Origin: Chloroflexota bacterium
Lineage (GTDB): Bacteria; Chloroflexota; Anaerolineae; Anaerolineales; Villigracilaceae
Assembly: GCA_016235445.1 (NCBI GenBank)
Contig: JACRLB010000028.1
Span: forward strand, 1 to 64,000
DNA: 64,000 bases
Reading direction: 5' to 3'
Shown in pieces: positions 15,094 to 25,310 of this stretch. The first letter of the stretch is position 1. Each line of letters opens with the position of its first letter. The notes beneath the pieces were generated by a model. That model worked only from the letters and a program-made list of their open reading frames with translations. It made no database searches and had not been told where the DNA came from. The translations under genes were made by a program, and so were the position numbers.

Positions 15094-18000
15094 CTATTTC
15101 CCTACCCCCGTCAGCGCTACCGAGTGTGGTGATCCGGTTGCGTTGCTGGTAATGTTGAGCGTACCTGTAAACGTGGTGCGCGAGGTGGGCGCAAACCGTA
15201 CGTTGACCGTGCAACTCTTCCCAGGCAGGATCGCGGCGCCGCAGTTATGACCCGCGATGGTGAACGTGGTCGAACCGCTGATCGTCAGGGATGTGATGTT
15301 CAGGTTGCCCGTGCCCGTGTTCGTGATGTTGATGGATTTGGTAGAACTTCCTCCAAGGCCTGCGTTGAAACTGAGCGAAGTGGGCGAAAGACTCAGGGAG
15401 GCTGACACGCCACTGCCCGAAAGGTTGACTAGCTGTGGGCTGGTGGGCGCATTGTCAATCAACTGGATTTGAGCCGTTCTTGCGCCGCCCGCAGTTGGGG
15501 CAAAGCTGACTTGCAAGGTGCAGGTAGCTCCTGGAATGACAGGCAGGGCGCAACCATTTGCCAGCAGGAAGTCCGTCGGGTTGGCTCCAATCAGGGTGGC
15601 CGAGGCGATGTTAAGATCCGCACTGCCTGTATTTTGAACCGTGACAACTACCGGCGCGCTTATGCTTCCTACAGCCTGGCTGGCAAACGTCACACTGGCT
15701 GGGGTGATGGAGACCGCAGGCATCGGCACATCAATGGCTTGACCAGAGAGGGCGACCGATGCGGGTGAATTCAGACCCGAATGGCTGACCGAGAGAACTG
15801 CTGATTTGTTCCCTGCTGTGGCCGGGCTGAAGCGGACAGTTACCGAGCAGGATTCATCCAGCGCGAGAGCCGCGCAAGTACTGCCTGTCACCTGGAATTC
15901 TGAGGCGTCCGCGCCGCCGAGGCTGGGAGCGAAGCCAGTAATTGAATCCGGTGAAACGTTGGTGAGGGTGAACGTCATATCGGGGCTGGAGGTGAGTATG
16001 TCCACGTTGCCGAAGTCGAGGCTGGCAGGCGAGCTGACGATTGGACCAGCCAGTTTCCCGGAGACGGTGAATTTGTCCGTTCGCATGGCAGTGCCGTCAA
16101 TGGCGAAGTAGTTGGCAGGCTCGGTTTCACCGACTGCGATGTAGCGGGAGCCGACAATGCGATGCAGGCTGATGGCGTCACCCAGGTAGCCGTCCGGGGC
16201 GGCGGGCGCGAAGGCTGGGTCCCAGCGCAGGAGGCCGTTGTTTAGCACCGGGCTTGGGATCGGAGGATCAATATCGGTGGTACCAGCGTTGGCAGGGATT
16301 CCTCCGACCGTATTGGTCAGGAAGGGACCGACAGGCCCATACGGTGTGGTGAAGGTGTACGAAGTGTTCGCGCATAGCCCGGAGGTTACGACAATGCGGA
16401 TACGAGCGAAGGTAATCTGCTGGCCGACTTCTGGAATGGCGCCAGCGAAGGAGCCTTCGAGCGCCATGCGCAAATGTGCGAAGCCAGCTCCTGTAGTGCC
16501 GCCGCAACCGTCTGTGGACACAAGATCGGAATCGGCGATTTGATAGAAGAACTCGCTTGGGTAGTTGGCGGGGAAGTCAAGCGGGAGAGCTGGGTCGAAC
16601 CCGGCATCGGCGAGGACGATACAGTTGGTATCGGAGGCATTGAGACAAGGCTCGACGCGCACGCCGTTGTCATCCTGATACCAGTCTGCGAAACCGTCTG
16701 ATCGAACCGTTGCTGAAGCTGTCGGTGTGCCCGTGAAGCCGCGCCCGCTGACGGCGACGGTTGTCACTGCGCCAACCACGTTGCTCGGGATGGTAATTGT
16801 TCCAGTCGAGAGTCCGCCAACAGTTGGGGCGAAGCGGACTTTAATCACGCAGGATCCATCCACAGGCACGGTATCTGGTGCGAGGGGGCATGTGTTCTCG
16901 ATCAGGAAGTCGGCGTTATCCACAGTGGGAGCGCCCACTTCGAGCGGCTCCAAGCCGCCGAGGTTCGAGACAGTGATGGAAGCGGATTGACTCGTTTGGC
17001 CGGTGTGAAGATCGGTGAAGGCGAACGAGGCAGGGCTGACGGAGATTGCAGGCCCGCTGACCGATTGCCCGATTCCATTCAGGGTGATTCTTAAGCCAGT
17101 GTTGCGCCCGGTATGGTTGACCGTGACCCAGGCGTTGCGACTGCCGGCGGCGGTTGGAGCAAACAGCACGTTGAAGTTACAACTGGCGCCCGCGGCAAGC
17201 GAGGTGGTTCCGCCGAAGAAGGCGTTGTTACAGCCGCCATCAGGGATGAAATCGCCGATGTTGGGGCCGCCCAGAACCAGGCTGTTGATCGTCAGCGAGG
17301 TGATGCCCTCGTTGGTCAATGTGATTTGCTCGTTGCCGCTTGCAACGCCCACCGCATAAGGACGGAAGGCCACACTGCTGGGGTTCGCGACGAGCGGGCC
17401 ATTGAGTTTGCCCATCACAGTGAAGAGTGATGTTTGGCCGATAGTGACGCTGGGGCCGCCAACCGAAGTGGGGCCTTGAATTTGGAAGAGGTTGGTAGAG
17501 AACGGACTACCGGTGATGCGGTGCAGGGAAACGCCATCGCCAATGTAGCCGGCCGGCGCCGCAGGAGCTACCGCGGGGTCCCACTGGAGGAAACTGCCGA
17601 GTACGGGGCTTTGCAGGGCATCAGCGAAGTTGCACAGATCCGGCGCGACCGGGAAACAACCGATATCGACGGTGCCTGCCGCAGGTTTGATGGAGCCTTG
17701 ATCGTCGGTGGTTAGAAGCGTCTGTCCGTAGGGGTGTGTGAAGGTATAGGTGGTGTCCGGGCACAAGCCGCCGCGCACAACAATGCGGACGCGTCCGAAG
17801 ACCATCTGGTCGCCGTCAATCGGCGCAGGGTTGACAAATGCGGCTTCTACTGCCGAGCGAACAAAGGCGCGTCCTGATGGAATGCTTCCGCATCCTGGGG
17901 TGGTGAGCTGGTCCGAGTCCGCGACTGTGTAGAAAAATTCAGTGGGGAAGTTGGCAAATTCGGTCCGACCCTGCAACGGCTGGGCAGGATCGTAGAAATC

Positions 18001-19671
18001 ATCAGCCAGAACGATGCAGAAGGGATCGTTCGGGTCAATACACTCACCGACGCGCAGGCCGTTCTCATCCTGATACCAGGTGGGGTAACCGGTGGCCTGG
18101 TCAATGACCGTGGAGACCGCGGCGATTCCGCCCGTACCGATTGCGGTGAGGGCGATATCCACATGCCCGACGCTGATGTTTGCGACGAGATGCAGGTTTG
18201 CATTCAATGGGCCATTGGTTATGGGGCGCACTGCAACAAGAATGTCGCATCGTTTACCAGGTTGGATGACGATATTTGTACATCTGTCGGAAGTCTTTAC
18301 GAATTGCACCGCGTCGCCGGATTGGATTGTATCCACGAATGTGGCGCTGGAAATCAGCAATGGGGCAACGCCGGTGTTGGTCACGCGCACGCGCTGTGCG
18401 AGAGACTGGATGCGGATGCGCACACTGCCCAAGTTAAGCGACAGGGGGCTGGCGCTTAGAATGGCTTCGTTGCCGGGGTTGGTGCCAGTGCCGGCTAATG
18501 CGACGACAAACGGCGAGCGGATTCCATCATGGGTGATGCTCAAGGAACCAGCCAATTCGCCTACAACAGTCGGGTCGAATTGGACAGCCACTGCGCAGGA
18601 TTCATCGCGGGCTAACACGCGACCAATACAAGCATTGGGATCGGTGGCGACGAAGCGGCCTGCCGGGGCGGCGGAAATGGCGCTGATGGTCAAGGCGTTT
18701 ACGCCGACATTGGTCAACGTCACTGAACGAGCCGCGCTCAAGCCGGTGTTGATGTTCTGGCCGCCGAAGTCCACCAGGGCGGTATTCGCAAGCACTGGAC
18801 CCGCCTCCCTGCCCATGACGGTGAACTGGTCGGTGCGCATCACTTCGCCGAGGGCATCGGAAATGGCAAAATAGTTGGCAAAACCGGTGCCAGCGCCGCC
18901 GGGTTCATACGTTGCGCCGGTGATAGTATGTAGCGTGACTGCGTCGCCGAGATATCCAATGGGCGGGGCGGGGGCAACGGCAGGATCCCAGCGCAGGAAA
19001 CTCTGGCTGACCGGACTGCGTAACGCGAGAGAGAAGTCGCACAATTGTCCGGGCACGGGCGCACAACCGAGGTCCTGGGTTCCTTCAACCACGCGGGTTC
19101 CACCGAATTCATTCGTGGTTAGTGTCATCGTGCCGAAGGGGTGTGTGAAGGTATAGGTGGTGTTCGGGCAGAGGCCGCTGGTGATTCGAACGCGAACTCT
19201 TCCGAAAACCATTTGCTCGTTATCCGCGGGCAGGCCATTGACGAACGCGCCTTCGACGGCAATGCGCAAAAAGGCTTTGCCGGGGCGGGTGCCGTTACAG
19301 CCGGGCGTGGTGAGTTTGTCGGAGTCAATCACCGAATAGAAGAACTCGTCCGGGAAGTTGTCGGGCATGTCCATCGGGAGCGCCGGGTCAAAGACACCCG
19401 GGTTGGGCAAGACCACGCAGAACGGATCATTGACATCGAGGCACGAGTCGAGGCGCGTGCCAGTGGTGTCTTGATACCAATCCGGGAATCCGAACTGGTT
19501 AAGTGTTGGCGACACTGCGGCTGGCGTCACGAGAGGCGCTGGAGCTGCGGATGTGCCAGTGGAGGGCATCAGCATGGCAAGTGCAATTATCATGATGAAT
19601 GAAGAATTCAGCCATTGCTTAATGTGTCGCCGGGAAGAAAAATTTGAGCGGTTTGGAATTTTACCTATCAT
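15094..19671 (-). CDS. Giant secreted protein with ASH/Hydin (choice-of-anchor D) repeats and three novel modules
   Basis: 1525 residues. Signal peptide or anchor at about 23-43. Three copies of a roughly 230-residue module start near 61, 528 and 990. Each begins (P/A)(D/T)WYQD..G.R...C.(D/N)..D..C(I/V)VL and runs through EFFY...DSD, GLC.(N/D)T(T/S)YTFT.P(Y/F)G and LRWDP(A)..AP...GYLGD to FTV(M/S)G(K/R). Between and after them are seven ASH/Hydin-type domains of about 100 residues (NTG/NVG...L.IS; C....ARDESC.V.V.FDPT..G...G.L.ITH). There is no LPXTG, PEP-CTERM or dockerin-like C-terminus. Likely a cell-surface or extracellular protein; function unknown. AAAGGAAAA precedes the ATG. Confidence 0.8.
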   Translation of the reverse strand: MIGKIPNRSNFSSRRHIKQWLNSSFIMIIALAMLMPSTGTSAAPAPLVTPAAVSPTLNQFGFPDWYQDTTGTRLDSCLDVNDPFCVVLPNPGVFDPALPMDMPDNFPDEFFYSVIDSDKLTTPGCNGTRPGKAFLRIAVEGAFVNGLPADNEQMVFGRVRVRITSGLCPNTTYTFTHPFGTMTLTTNEFGGTRVVEGTQDLGCAPVPGQLCDFSLALRSPVSQSFLRWDPAVAPAPPIGYLGDAVTLHTITGATYEPGGAGTGFANYFAISDALGEVMRTDQFTVMGREAGPVLANTALVDFGGQNINTGLSAARSVTLTNVGVNALTISAISAAPAGRFVATDPNACIGRVLARDESCAVAVQFDPTVVGELAGSLSITHDGIRSPFVVALAGTGTNPGNEAILSASPLSLNLGSVRIRIQSLAQRVRVTNTGVAPLLISSATFVDTIQSGDAVQFVKTSDRCTNIVIQPGKRCDILVAVRPITNGPLNANLHLVANISVGHVDIALTAIGTGGIAAVSTVIDQATGYPTWYQDENGLRVGECIDPNDPFCIVLADDFYDPAQPLQGRTEFANFPTEFFYTVADSDQLTTPGCGSIPSGRAFVRSAVEAAFVNPAPIDGDQMVFGRVRIVVRGGLCPDTTYTFTHPYGQTLLTTDDQGSIKPAAGTVDIGCFPVAPDLCNFADALQSPVLGSFLQWDPAVAPAAPAGYIGDGVSLHRITGSPFSTNLFQIQGPTSVGGPSVTIGQTSLFTVMGKLNGPLVANPSSVAFRPYAVGVASGNEQITLTNEGITSLTINSLVLGGPNIGDFIPDGGCNNAFFGGTTSLAAGASCNFNVLFAPTAAGSRNAWVTVNHTGRNTGLRITLNGIGQSVSGPAISVSPASFAFTDLHTGQTSQSASITVSNLGGLEPLEVGAPTVDNADFLIENTCPLAPDTVPVDGSCVIKVRFAPTVGGLSTGTITIPSNVVGAVTTVAVSGRGFTGTPTASATVRSDGFADWYQDDNGVRVEPCLNASDTNCIVLADAGFDPALPLDFPANYPSEFFYQIADSDLVSTDGCGGTTGAGFAHLRMALEGSFAGAIPEVGQQITFARIRIVVTSGLCANTSYTFTTPYGPVGPFLTNTVGGIPANAGTTDIDPPIPSPVLNNGLLRWDPAFAPAAPDGYLGDAISLHRIVGSRYIAVGETEPANYFAIDGTAMRTDKFTVSGKLAGPIVSSPASLDFGNVDILTSSPDMTFTLTNVSPDSITGFAPSLGGADASEFQVTGSTCAALALDESCSVTVRFSPATAGNKSAVLSVSHSGLNSPASVALSGQAIDVPMPAVSITPASVTFASQAVGSISAPVVVTVQNTGSADLNIASATLIGANPTDFLLANGCALPVIPGATCTLQVSFAPTAGGARTAQIQLIDNAPTSPQLVNLSGSGVSASLSLSPTSLSFNAGLGGSSTKSINITNTGTGNLNITSLTISGSTTFTIAGHNCGAAILPGKSCTVNVRFAPTSRTTFTGTLNITSNATGSPHSVALTGVGK

Positions 19672-20017
19672 GATGTTTTTCCTTTCAATATTGAGGCGAT
19701 GATCGATTCAAATCAGGAGAAAGGCAATTTTTTCCATAAAAAGCTTCTTTTGTGAGCAATCAATAATTCGGTAAATGGAAATGAAATTGCAATACTTACA
19801 TATTAATCGCAAGGATAGACATCTAATATGGACTAAAGCAGTCAAAATTAGACTGACTTAAGGGTGAAAAAAGAGTGATTTGGAGTGGTTTTTGGGAGTA
19901 GTACTTGTTATCCCACCTTCGGCAGAACGGCCTGCGTAAACCTTGGTGCCCTACACTTGCCCCGAAGCGAATGGGAGGGCAAGTATGCAGTATGTGCGCA
20001 GGCTCGTCATATCAGTT
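19672..20017. other. Promoter-side spacer of the large surface-protein gene
   Basis: About 345 bases without a recognisable gene. The stretch near 19690-19870 is relatively AT-rich and probably contains the promoter for the 1525-residue protein. 19912-20000 contains repeat-like pieces (TTCGGCAGAACGG; TTGCCCCGAAGCG). Confidence 0.35.
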
Positions 20018-20185
20018 ATTAACTGATGGTACGCGATATTCCGTAGGGGCAACCCGTTCAGGCATCACAAGAGGCTTATTTCTCAAAGGGAGGGTTGCCC
20101 CGCCGTGGCAACAGGGCGACCCGCCTTTTACACCATGAGGTTTTCAAGAATGTGGATGGGCCATCCCTATTGCGCTACATTGACG
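20018..20185. mobile_element. MITE-like element, second copy
   Basis: Starts AGTTATTAACTGATGGTACGCG and contains CCGTAGGGGCAACCCGTT, GGGAGGGTTGCCCC, GGGCGACCCGCC and TTTTCAAGAATGTGGATGGG. It is related to 14781-14983. The right end is degraded. Confidence 0.6.
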
Positions 20186-20244
20186 ATGCAGTTTCCCAGT
20201 TCACGCCACACTCCCCGCATTTCGTTGGGCTGTTCAAACCCGCA

Positions 20245-20381
20245 CTGCACCAAACGCAGTGCGGCGCAAGTGTCGAGACGGTGTATCATCATCCCCAAGT
20301 GATTGAGAAGAAACGTTTCTTCCCTACATTTCAGTCTACTTTGTGCTGTCCGTGTCCCAAAAAAAATTAAAAAAACATCTC
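20245..20381. repeat. Repeat fragments downstream of the response regulator
   Basis: GCGGCGCAAGTGTCGAGACG (20262-20281) is the reverse complement of a segment at about 7760 and is related to 24915 and 30365. GTGCTGTCCGTGTC followed by a run of A also occurs near 43885. No gene is seen. Confidence 0.5.
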
Positions 20382-21056
20382 TTACTGCTTGCGCTGGATA
20401 AACCCCTGCTTAATACCAAACTCAGCCGCCTGATGGCGGGACTTAGCCTGTAACTTGGTCAAAATACTACTGACATGGCTCTTGACGGTCTGAAGGCTTA
20501 TGGACAATGTATCGGCAATTTCCTGGTTTGAAGCGCCTGTTGCCATAATATTCAGGATTTCACGTTCTCTCTGGGTAATAATTGGGGTTGTCTCCTCATT
20601 AACCAGATTCTCCGGCCTTTTCGATAGCTTTGAAAATTCAGCCAGCAACTGCCCCACAAGTTTGCGCGGCACAGAAGATTCCCCGTCCAGCGCGCCGCGT
20701 ATTCCCCGGATAAGTCCCGTCGAACTGGTTGATTTTAGAATATATCCCTGTGCTCCGGCCTTAACCGCATTGAAAAGTTTCTCTTCCTCTTCATGAGTCG
20801 TAAGCATAATAATGATACTCTCCGGTATATTGGCACGGATCAACTCTGTGGCTTCCAGGCCATTGCTCAGCGGCATGTTTATATCCATCAAAATCAGGTC
20901 GGGGCGTAATTCATGGGCCATCGTAAGGGCCTCCAAACCATCATCAGCCTGCCCAACAACTTCCATATCCGGCTGATTGTTGATTACCTGTGCGACCCCC
21001 TCCCGGAAGAGTTCATGATCGTCAACAAGAAGAATGCGCGCTTTTTTCGTGTTCAT
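20382..21056 (-). CDS. NarL/LuxR-family response regulator
   Basis: 224 residues. Receiver domain about 6-125 (DD at 17-18, phospho-Asp in LILMDINMP, Lys in ILKSTS). LuxR HTH at the C-terminus (ITQREREILNIMATGASNQEIA, TVKSHVSSILTKL). Its start overlaps the end of the kinase gene by 4 bp, so the pair is translationally coupled. Confidence 0.9.
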   Translation of the reverse strand: MNTKKARILLVDDHELFREGVAQVINNQPDMEVVGQADDGLEALTMAHELRPDLILMDINMPLSNGLEATELIRANIPESIIIMLTTHEEEEKLFNAVKAGAQGYILKSTSSTGLIRGIRGALDGESSVPRKLVGQLLAEFSKLSKRPENLVNEETTPIITQREREILNIMATGASNQEIADTLSISLQTVKSHVSSILTKLQAKSRHQAAEFGIKQGFIQRKQ

Positions 21057-22984
21057 TTTTCCTCTTTCGAAAAGGAAAGCATGGCCGCCAAAATGGGGAT
21101 TTTTGCGCTCACTCTCGTCCCCGCGCCTGGCGCCGTTTCTATAGACAGCGCCCCCCCGACTCTTTCTGTGCGCGCCTGCATCACTGCCAGCCCAAGATGA
21201 TGGTCACTCTTGGACAGGTTGGGGTCAAACCCCCTGCCATCGTCACTGACCATGATTTGCAGAACTTCATCCGAGTACTCCAACTTTACCTGCGCTTTTT
21301 TTGCATTGGCATAACGGCGGACATTTGTCAGGGCTTCACGGAAAATATACATGATCTGTTTTTGAATCAAGGCAGGCATAACAAGAGAAGATAAATCGCC
21401 GATGGTCAGGTCGACGGGAATTCCGCTTGTGTCGATAAATTCCTTTACATACTCTGTCAACTCCCTGCTGATATCGGCGGCTTTATTTGTTGTCATGGAA
21501 TTCATGCCGCTAAACGCCATGCGCATTTGCGCGTGCGCTCTTTCGATCAATTGCTTGAACTGCTCCAGTTCAGTGGATACGTTCTCTTTTTCCCGGCCTG
21601 AGAGTTGATGATCCAGCTCGCTTACTTTTAAGTTTAGCAGGCTCAAAGTTTGGGAAGCCTCATCATGCAATTCGGATGTCAGGCGATGCCGCTCATTAAG
21701 AGTGGCATTCAATTCAACCTGCCTTCTGGAATCTTCGATCAGATGAATATTGGCAATTGCCACCGCCGCTGAATTGGCAAGCAGTCTGAGCGTATGATTT
21801 TCAATGTCTGTGAATGGCAGGTTTTTATCGCGCGTAATGCAAATCGCGCCGATAATGCGGTCTCCGTTGTATAACGGAGCCGACAAACAACCGTCGGATA
21901 TTTGCATTTGATGATTTGCGCAAATGGAAACTATCTCTGCGGCTGTGTCTTTGACCCCAGCCATAATGCCGGCCGGCAATAGCTTTGGGGGAGGCTGGTT
22001 CCGCCCATCGGCAGTGAAAGAATTTCCATTCTGCGATGTCAGCTCAAACCGCTTCATATCCTGGCTCAACATACAAAGATTTGCAGATTTTGCGCGCATC
22101 AAGTTTTTGGCGCGCTGTGTTACAGAATCAACGAGGTTACCAAAATCCGGCTGACTGACGATCTCCTGGCTAAACTCGAAGGCATCCGCCAGTATCGTCG
22201 TGCGTTCTTCAACTCGTTGCTCCAACATCTTCTCGCTCTTCTGGAGAGCTTCTTCCGCTTTTTTACGCTCGGCCAGTTGTTGTTTTGTCTCTTCATAGAG
22301 TCGCGCATTCTCACTATTACTACGAGTCAATTTGCGCGACACCCCGTACACCAGGATAACCAGCGCCCCATACAGAAGCGAGAATCCCGCGGCGATACTG
22401 GCCCAGACGAACCTACGGGTTGCGGCGATGCGCGGCCTCACAATCGCCAGGTCATGATAAATTTCGTAAGAGCCTGCAATCTGCGGCGAGTCATGGATGC
22501 GCAACGGAATATAGATTTCCAGCAGTTGGGAGCCAAAGCGCCCCTTCTCTAGTACGTTTTCCGCTTTATCTAAAGAAGAAACAGACATCGTTGTCTGACC
22601 ATCCAGAGCCTGCTGAAGATCCTCGTCGATTGGAAAATAACGCCCAGCCAACTCTTCCTCATCTGAATAAATCAGCAGTCCTTCACGGTTCCAAATTTTG
22701 ACTCGGACAATATGCCGATCTTTGAGAATTTTCTCCATCAGGACAGCGATCTCATCATATCGAGCCGGGTCGAGGGGACCGGCCAAATCCGCAGATTCCA
22801 GGTTTGGATCAAGGTACAGATCGACTTGTTCAGCCGCGCTTTCGGCGGCCTGGCGCAGCGCAAGTTGTTCCAGTTCTTGCTGGATATACACCGCCAAAAC
22901 GATGGCGATCGTCACAGTAACCAGCAAACTAACCAGGGAAAATGTAACCACGGGAGTGGGTTTCCAGCGCCTGAGGTATTTCAT
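21053..22984 (-). CDS. GAF-containing NarL-type sensor histidine kinase
   Basis: 643 residues from ATG 22984 (AGGA 7 nt upstream; the ATG at 22999 has no site). Membrane helices at about 12-35 and 190-215 enclose an extracytoplasmic sensor of about 150 residues. Then follow a coiled-coil linker (about 225-265), a GAF domain (about 265-430, ending in LANSAAVAIANIHLIE), a HisKA_3 domain with ELHDEASQTL, and a HATPase_c domain (REALTNVRRYANA, DDGRGFD, GLAVMQAR). It partners with the overlapping response regulator downstream. A 77-80-residue membrane peptide precedes it. Confidence 0.88.
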   Translation of the reverse strand: MKYLRRWKPTPVVTFSLVSLLVTVTIAIVLAVYIQQELEQLALRQAAESAAEQVDLYLDPNLESADLAGPLDPARYDEIAVLMEKILKDRHIVRVKIWNREGLLIYSDEEELAGRYFPIDEDLQQALDGQTTMSVSSLDKAENVLEKGRFGSQLLEIYIPLRIHDSPQIAGSYEIYHDLAIVRPRIAATRRFVWASIAAGFSLLYGALVILVYGVSRKLTRSNSENARLYEETKQQLAERKKAEEALQKSEKMLEQRVEERTTILADAFEFSQEIVSQPDFGNLVDSVTQRAKNLMRAKSANLCMLSQDMKRFELTSQNGNSFTADGRNQPPPKLLPAGIMAGVKDTAAEIVSICANHQMQISDGCLSAPLYNGDRIIGAICITRDKNLPFTDIENHTLRLLANSAAVAIANIHLIEDSRRQVELNATLNERHRLTSELHDEASQTLSLLNLKVSELDHQLSGREKENVSTELEQFKQLIERAHAQMRMAFSGMNSMTTNKAADISRELTEYVKEFIDTSGIPVDLTIGDLSSLVMPALIQKQIMYIFREALTNVRRYANAKKAQVKLEYSDEVLQIMVSDDGRGFDPNLSKSDHHLGLAVMQARTERVGGALSIETAPGAGTRVSAKIPILAAMLSFSKEEK

Positions 22985-23006
22985 AATATTTTCCTTCATG
23001 ACAGCG

Positions 23007-23249
23007 CTAACCCCTAAAAATTATCGTCTCATTCCCACAAAAGGTCCGCCAGCGGGTCTCTCTCACCATGCGGCTGAATTGCATCAACCCATTAATATCC
23101 ACATTGGGTTTCGCGAACAGTGCGGCGGCTGTATCCAAATAACTCAAAGGTCTGATAATTTGAAAGGCAATAAAATATAACCCCCACATGATTAGCAAAA
23201 AACCACTGATGATAATAAAGAGCAGATTACGTAATGAGTAGTGCATCAT
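23007..23249 (-). CDS. Small single-pass membrane protein upstream of a histidine kinase
   Basis: 80 residues from ATG 23249 (GGAG 6 nt upstream; ATG 23246 also possible). One strong helix (about 8-30) followed by a soluble tail of about 45 residues with no recognised domain. It is 22 bp upstream of the kinase and on the same strand, so it may be co-transcribed and could be a signal-input or accessory subunit. Conservation is unknown. Confidence 0.5.
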   Translation of the reverse strand: MMHYSLRNLLFIIISGFLLIMWGLYFIAFQIIRPLSYLDTAAALFAKPNVDINGLMQFSRMVRETRWRTFCGNETIIFRG

Positions 23250-23504
23250 CTACGGCTCCATAATTACTGTAAAGAAACTGCATAGATCAACTAAAACGAG
23301 ACTGTTCTTATCGCATTAGAGATATAATAGCATAAATTACCTGTTTTGGATGAATAAATCATTGGCTCTCTTTTCATCATCACCGAAACTCTCGGCAGGG
23401 ATATGGTGATAGATATTAAGTGCGCCAGAATACAAGTAGATAGGCGAAGATGAATTCGTGTTTACCTGTCTGCCTGTCTGCTTTACCCCGTAAAGGAGAC
23501 TCAC

Positions 23505-24890
23505 ATGACCACCATCACCGTCATCGGCGCAGGCAGCGCCTCGTTTGGAGAAAACACACTTTCCGCCATTCTTCGCTCAAAGAAATTAAAAAATTCCACT
23601 TTACAACTTGTAGATCGCAATGCCCAAAGCCTCGATATCGTTCACAGACTTGCGAAACGATTGAACAAGGAATGGGATTCGAAATTCAACATCACCGCGC
23701 ACACGCATCATAAAGATGCGCTCACAGATACAAACTTTGTTGTCTCTGCCATTGAAGTAGGCCCGCGCGAAGAATTGTGGAAATCCGATTTTGAAATCCC
23801 GTTAAAGTATGGCGTACGCCAACCGTATGCCGAAAACGGTGGCCCTGGCGGTTTTATCCATGCCGCGCGCAATGTGAAGCCCGTGCTCGAAATCGTCCAC
23901 GACATGCAACAGGCCTGCCCCGATGCGTGGTTTATCAACTTCACCAATCCAATGGTTCGCATTTGCGATCTCGTCAACCGTCACAGCAAAATAAAAGTGG
24001 TGGGCTTGTGTCATCAAATTTATAGCGGCTATGGCATGGTGGCCGTTGCGCTTGCAAAAGAACTTGGCATTCAAATCCCCGACGGTCTCGAAGGCATGCA
24101 CGCAGACGTGATACAGCACCCGCTTCAACATGAAGTCATGCGGCAGGCTGTGCCATTGCTGGACATCCGCGCCGCTGGCACGAATCATTTTTCGTGGATC
24201 ATTTCCGTCCACGATAAAAGAACAGGCGAGGATTTATATCCACTCCTGCGAAAACGATTCTTCGAATTGGATGACTCCTTCGAACCGCTCACGCGCCGCA
24301 TCTTTCGTAACTTTGGCCTGTTCCCGGTTCCCGGAGATACCCATCTCTGCGAATACCTCCCCTGGATGAGCGACCCCATCACCAGGCCATGGGAAAAATT
24401 CAACATCCGCCTGTATGACTGGCAGGTAATGGCTGGCCTGCGTGATTTCAGCCTGGACAGATTAAATGAAATGGCAAACGGCAATATGACCATTGAAAGC
24501 CTGCTCGAAACAGACTCGGAAGGCGCGGTGGAGATGATCGAAAACATTGCGTATGCAGGCAGTCATTATCACCTTGCCGCAAATCTTCCGAATGCAGGTC
24601 AGATTTCCAACCTGCCGCATGGCGCAATCGTCGAAACCCCCGTCCACGTCAATGGAGCAGGGATTCATCCCGTGCATGTGGGCAATTTACCCGAACCCAT
24701 TGCAGAATTATGCCGCCGCGAATTAATGACCGCACAATTGGGTATTGATGCTGTTGTTGAAGGGAATTATGAAAAAGCATTGCAGTGCCTCCTGCTCGAC
24801 CCCGTCATTGCCGATATGGATACAGCAAAAAATATCCTTGATGATTACCTGAAGACATACAAGGAACACATGCCGCAGTTTGACAAATAG
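23505..24890 (+). CDS. Family 4 glycoside hydrolase (NAD- and metal-dependent alpha-glycosidase)
   Basis: 461 residues. N-terminal Rossmann fold ITVIGAGSASFG (4-15) for NAD. GH4 signatures follow: VSAIEVGPREE, FINFTNPMVRICD, KVVGLCH (metal-binding Cys) and GTNHFSWI (metal-binding His). Enzymes of this family cleave alpha- or beta-glycosides by an oxidation-elimination route in the cytoplasm. The subgroup resembles alpha-glucosidase/galactosidase/galacturonidase; exact substrate is not decided here. A galactokinase gene lies 1.5 kb downstream. AAAGGAG precedes the ATG. Confidence 0.88.
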   Translation: MTTITVIGAGSASFGENTLSAILRSKKLKNSTLQLVDRNAQSLDIVHRLAKRLNKEWDSKFNITAHTHHKDALTDTNFVVSAIEVGPREELWKSDFEIPLKYGVRQPYAENGGPGGFIHAARNVKPVLEIVHDMQQACPDAWFINFTNPMVRICDLVNRHSKIKVVGLCHQIYSGYGMVAVALAKELGIQIPDGLEGMHADVIQHPLQHEVMRQAVPLLDIRAAGTNHFSWIISVHDKRTGEDLYPLLRKRFFELDDSFEPLTRRIFRNFGLFPVPGDTHLCEYLPWMSDPITRPWEKFNIRLYDWQVMAGLRDFSLDRLNEMANGNMTIESLLETDSEGAVEMIENIAYAGSHYHLAANLPNAGQISNLPHGAIVETPVHVNGAGIHPVHVGNLPEPIAELCRRELMTAQLGIDAVVEGNYEKALQCLLLDPVIADMDTAKNILDDYLKTYKEHMPQFDK

Positions 24891-24917
24891 ACATTATCAG
24901 AAACAACATACATACAC

Positions 24918-24960
24918 CGTCCCGACACTTGCGCCGCACGCCAGTGCCGGGATGTTTTTT
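24918..24960 (+). terminator. Terminator after the GH4 gene
   Basis: Stem GTCCCGACACT/AGTGCCGGGAT (one mismatch) with a GC-rich loop, followed by eight T. The stem uses the ACACTTGCGCCGCACG repeat motif found elsewhere in the window, so a repeat serves as terminator. Confidence 0.65.
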
Positions 24961-25015
24961 TTATTACCCATAAAGTCTAATAAAAATTTTGGCGTTGACG
25001 ATTTCATCACGCGTT

Positions 25016-25047
25016 AATCAAAGGCGGGCAATCGTCCGCCTTTGATT
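25016..25047. terminator. Second hairpin in the GH4/ligase gap
   Basis: 12-bp stem (AATCAAAGGCGG) with an 8-nt loop. Confidence 0.5.
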
Positions 25048-25310
25048 CTTGAAAACGTTAAAGACCTTAATAACCTTAAGATATTTTATCTGTAATGATA
25101 TAAAACGCACAAAGTATGTCTGTGATATTTTAAGATAAATGTATGTTCAAAAACCTTTACATAAATCAATAGTTGTATAAAATAAACATATCATAATGAT
25201 TAATGATTCGTTATTATATGTCGAATGAAATATATAAACATACAAAACATGATTCGCTGACATTGAATCAAAAAACGAAAACATAATAGAAAGACCTCAA
25301 AGGAAAAATC
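25048..25310 (+). promoter_or_regulatory. AT-rich leader of the ATP-grasp gene
   Basis: About 260 bases, far more AT-rich than its surroundings, with clustered TATATAAAC, ATTAATGATTCG and TATTATATG segments and several possible -10 boxes. No small ORF stands out. It probably holds the promoter or leader of the downstream gene; protein-binding or transferred DNA are alternatives. AAAGGAAAAATC precedes ATG 25311. Confidence 0.4.
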
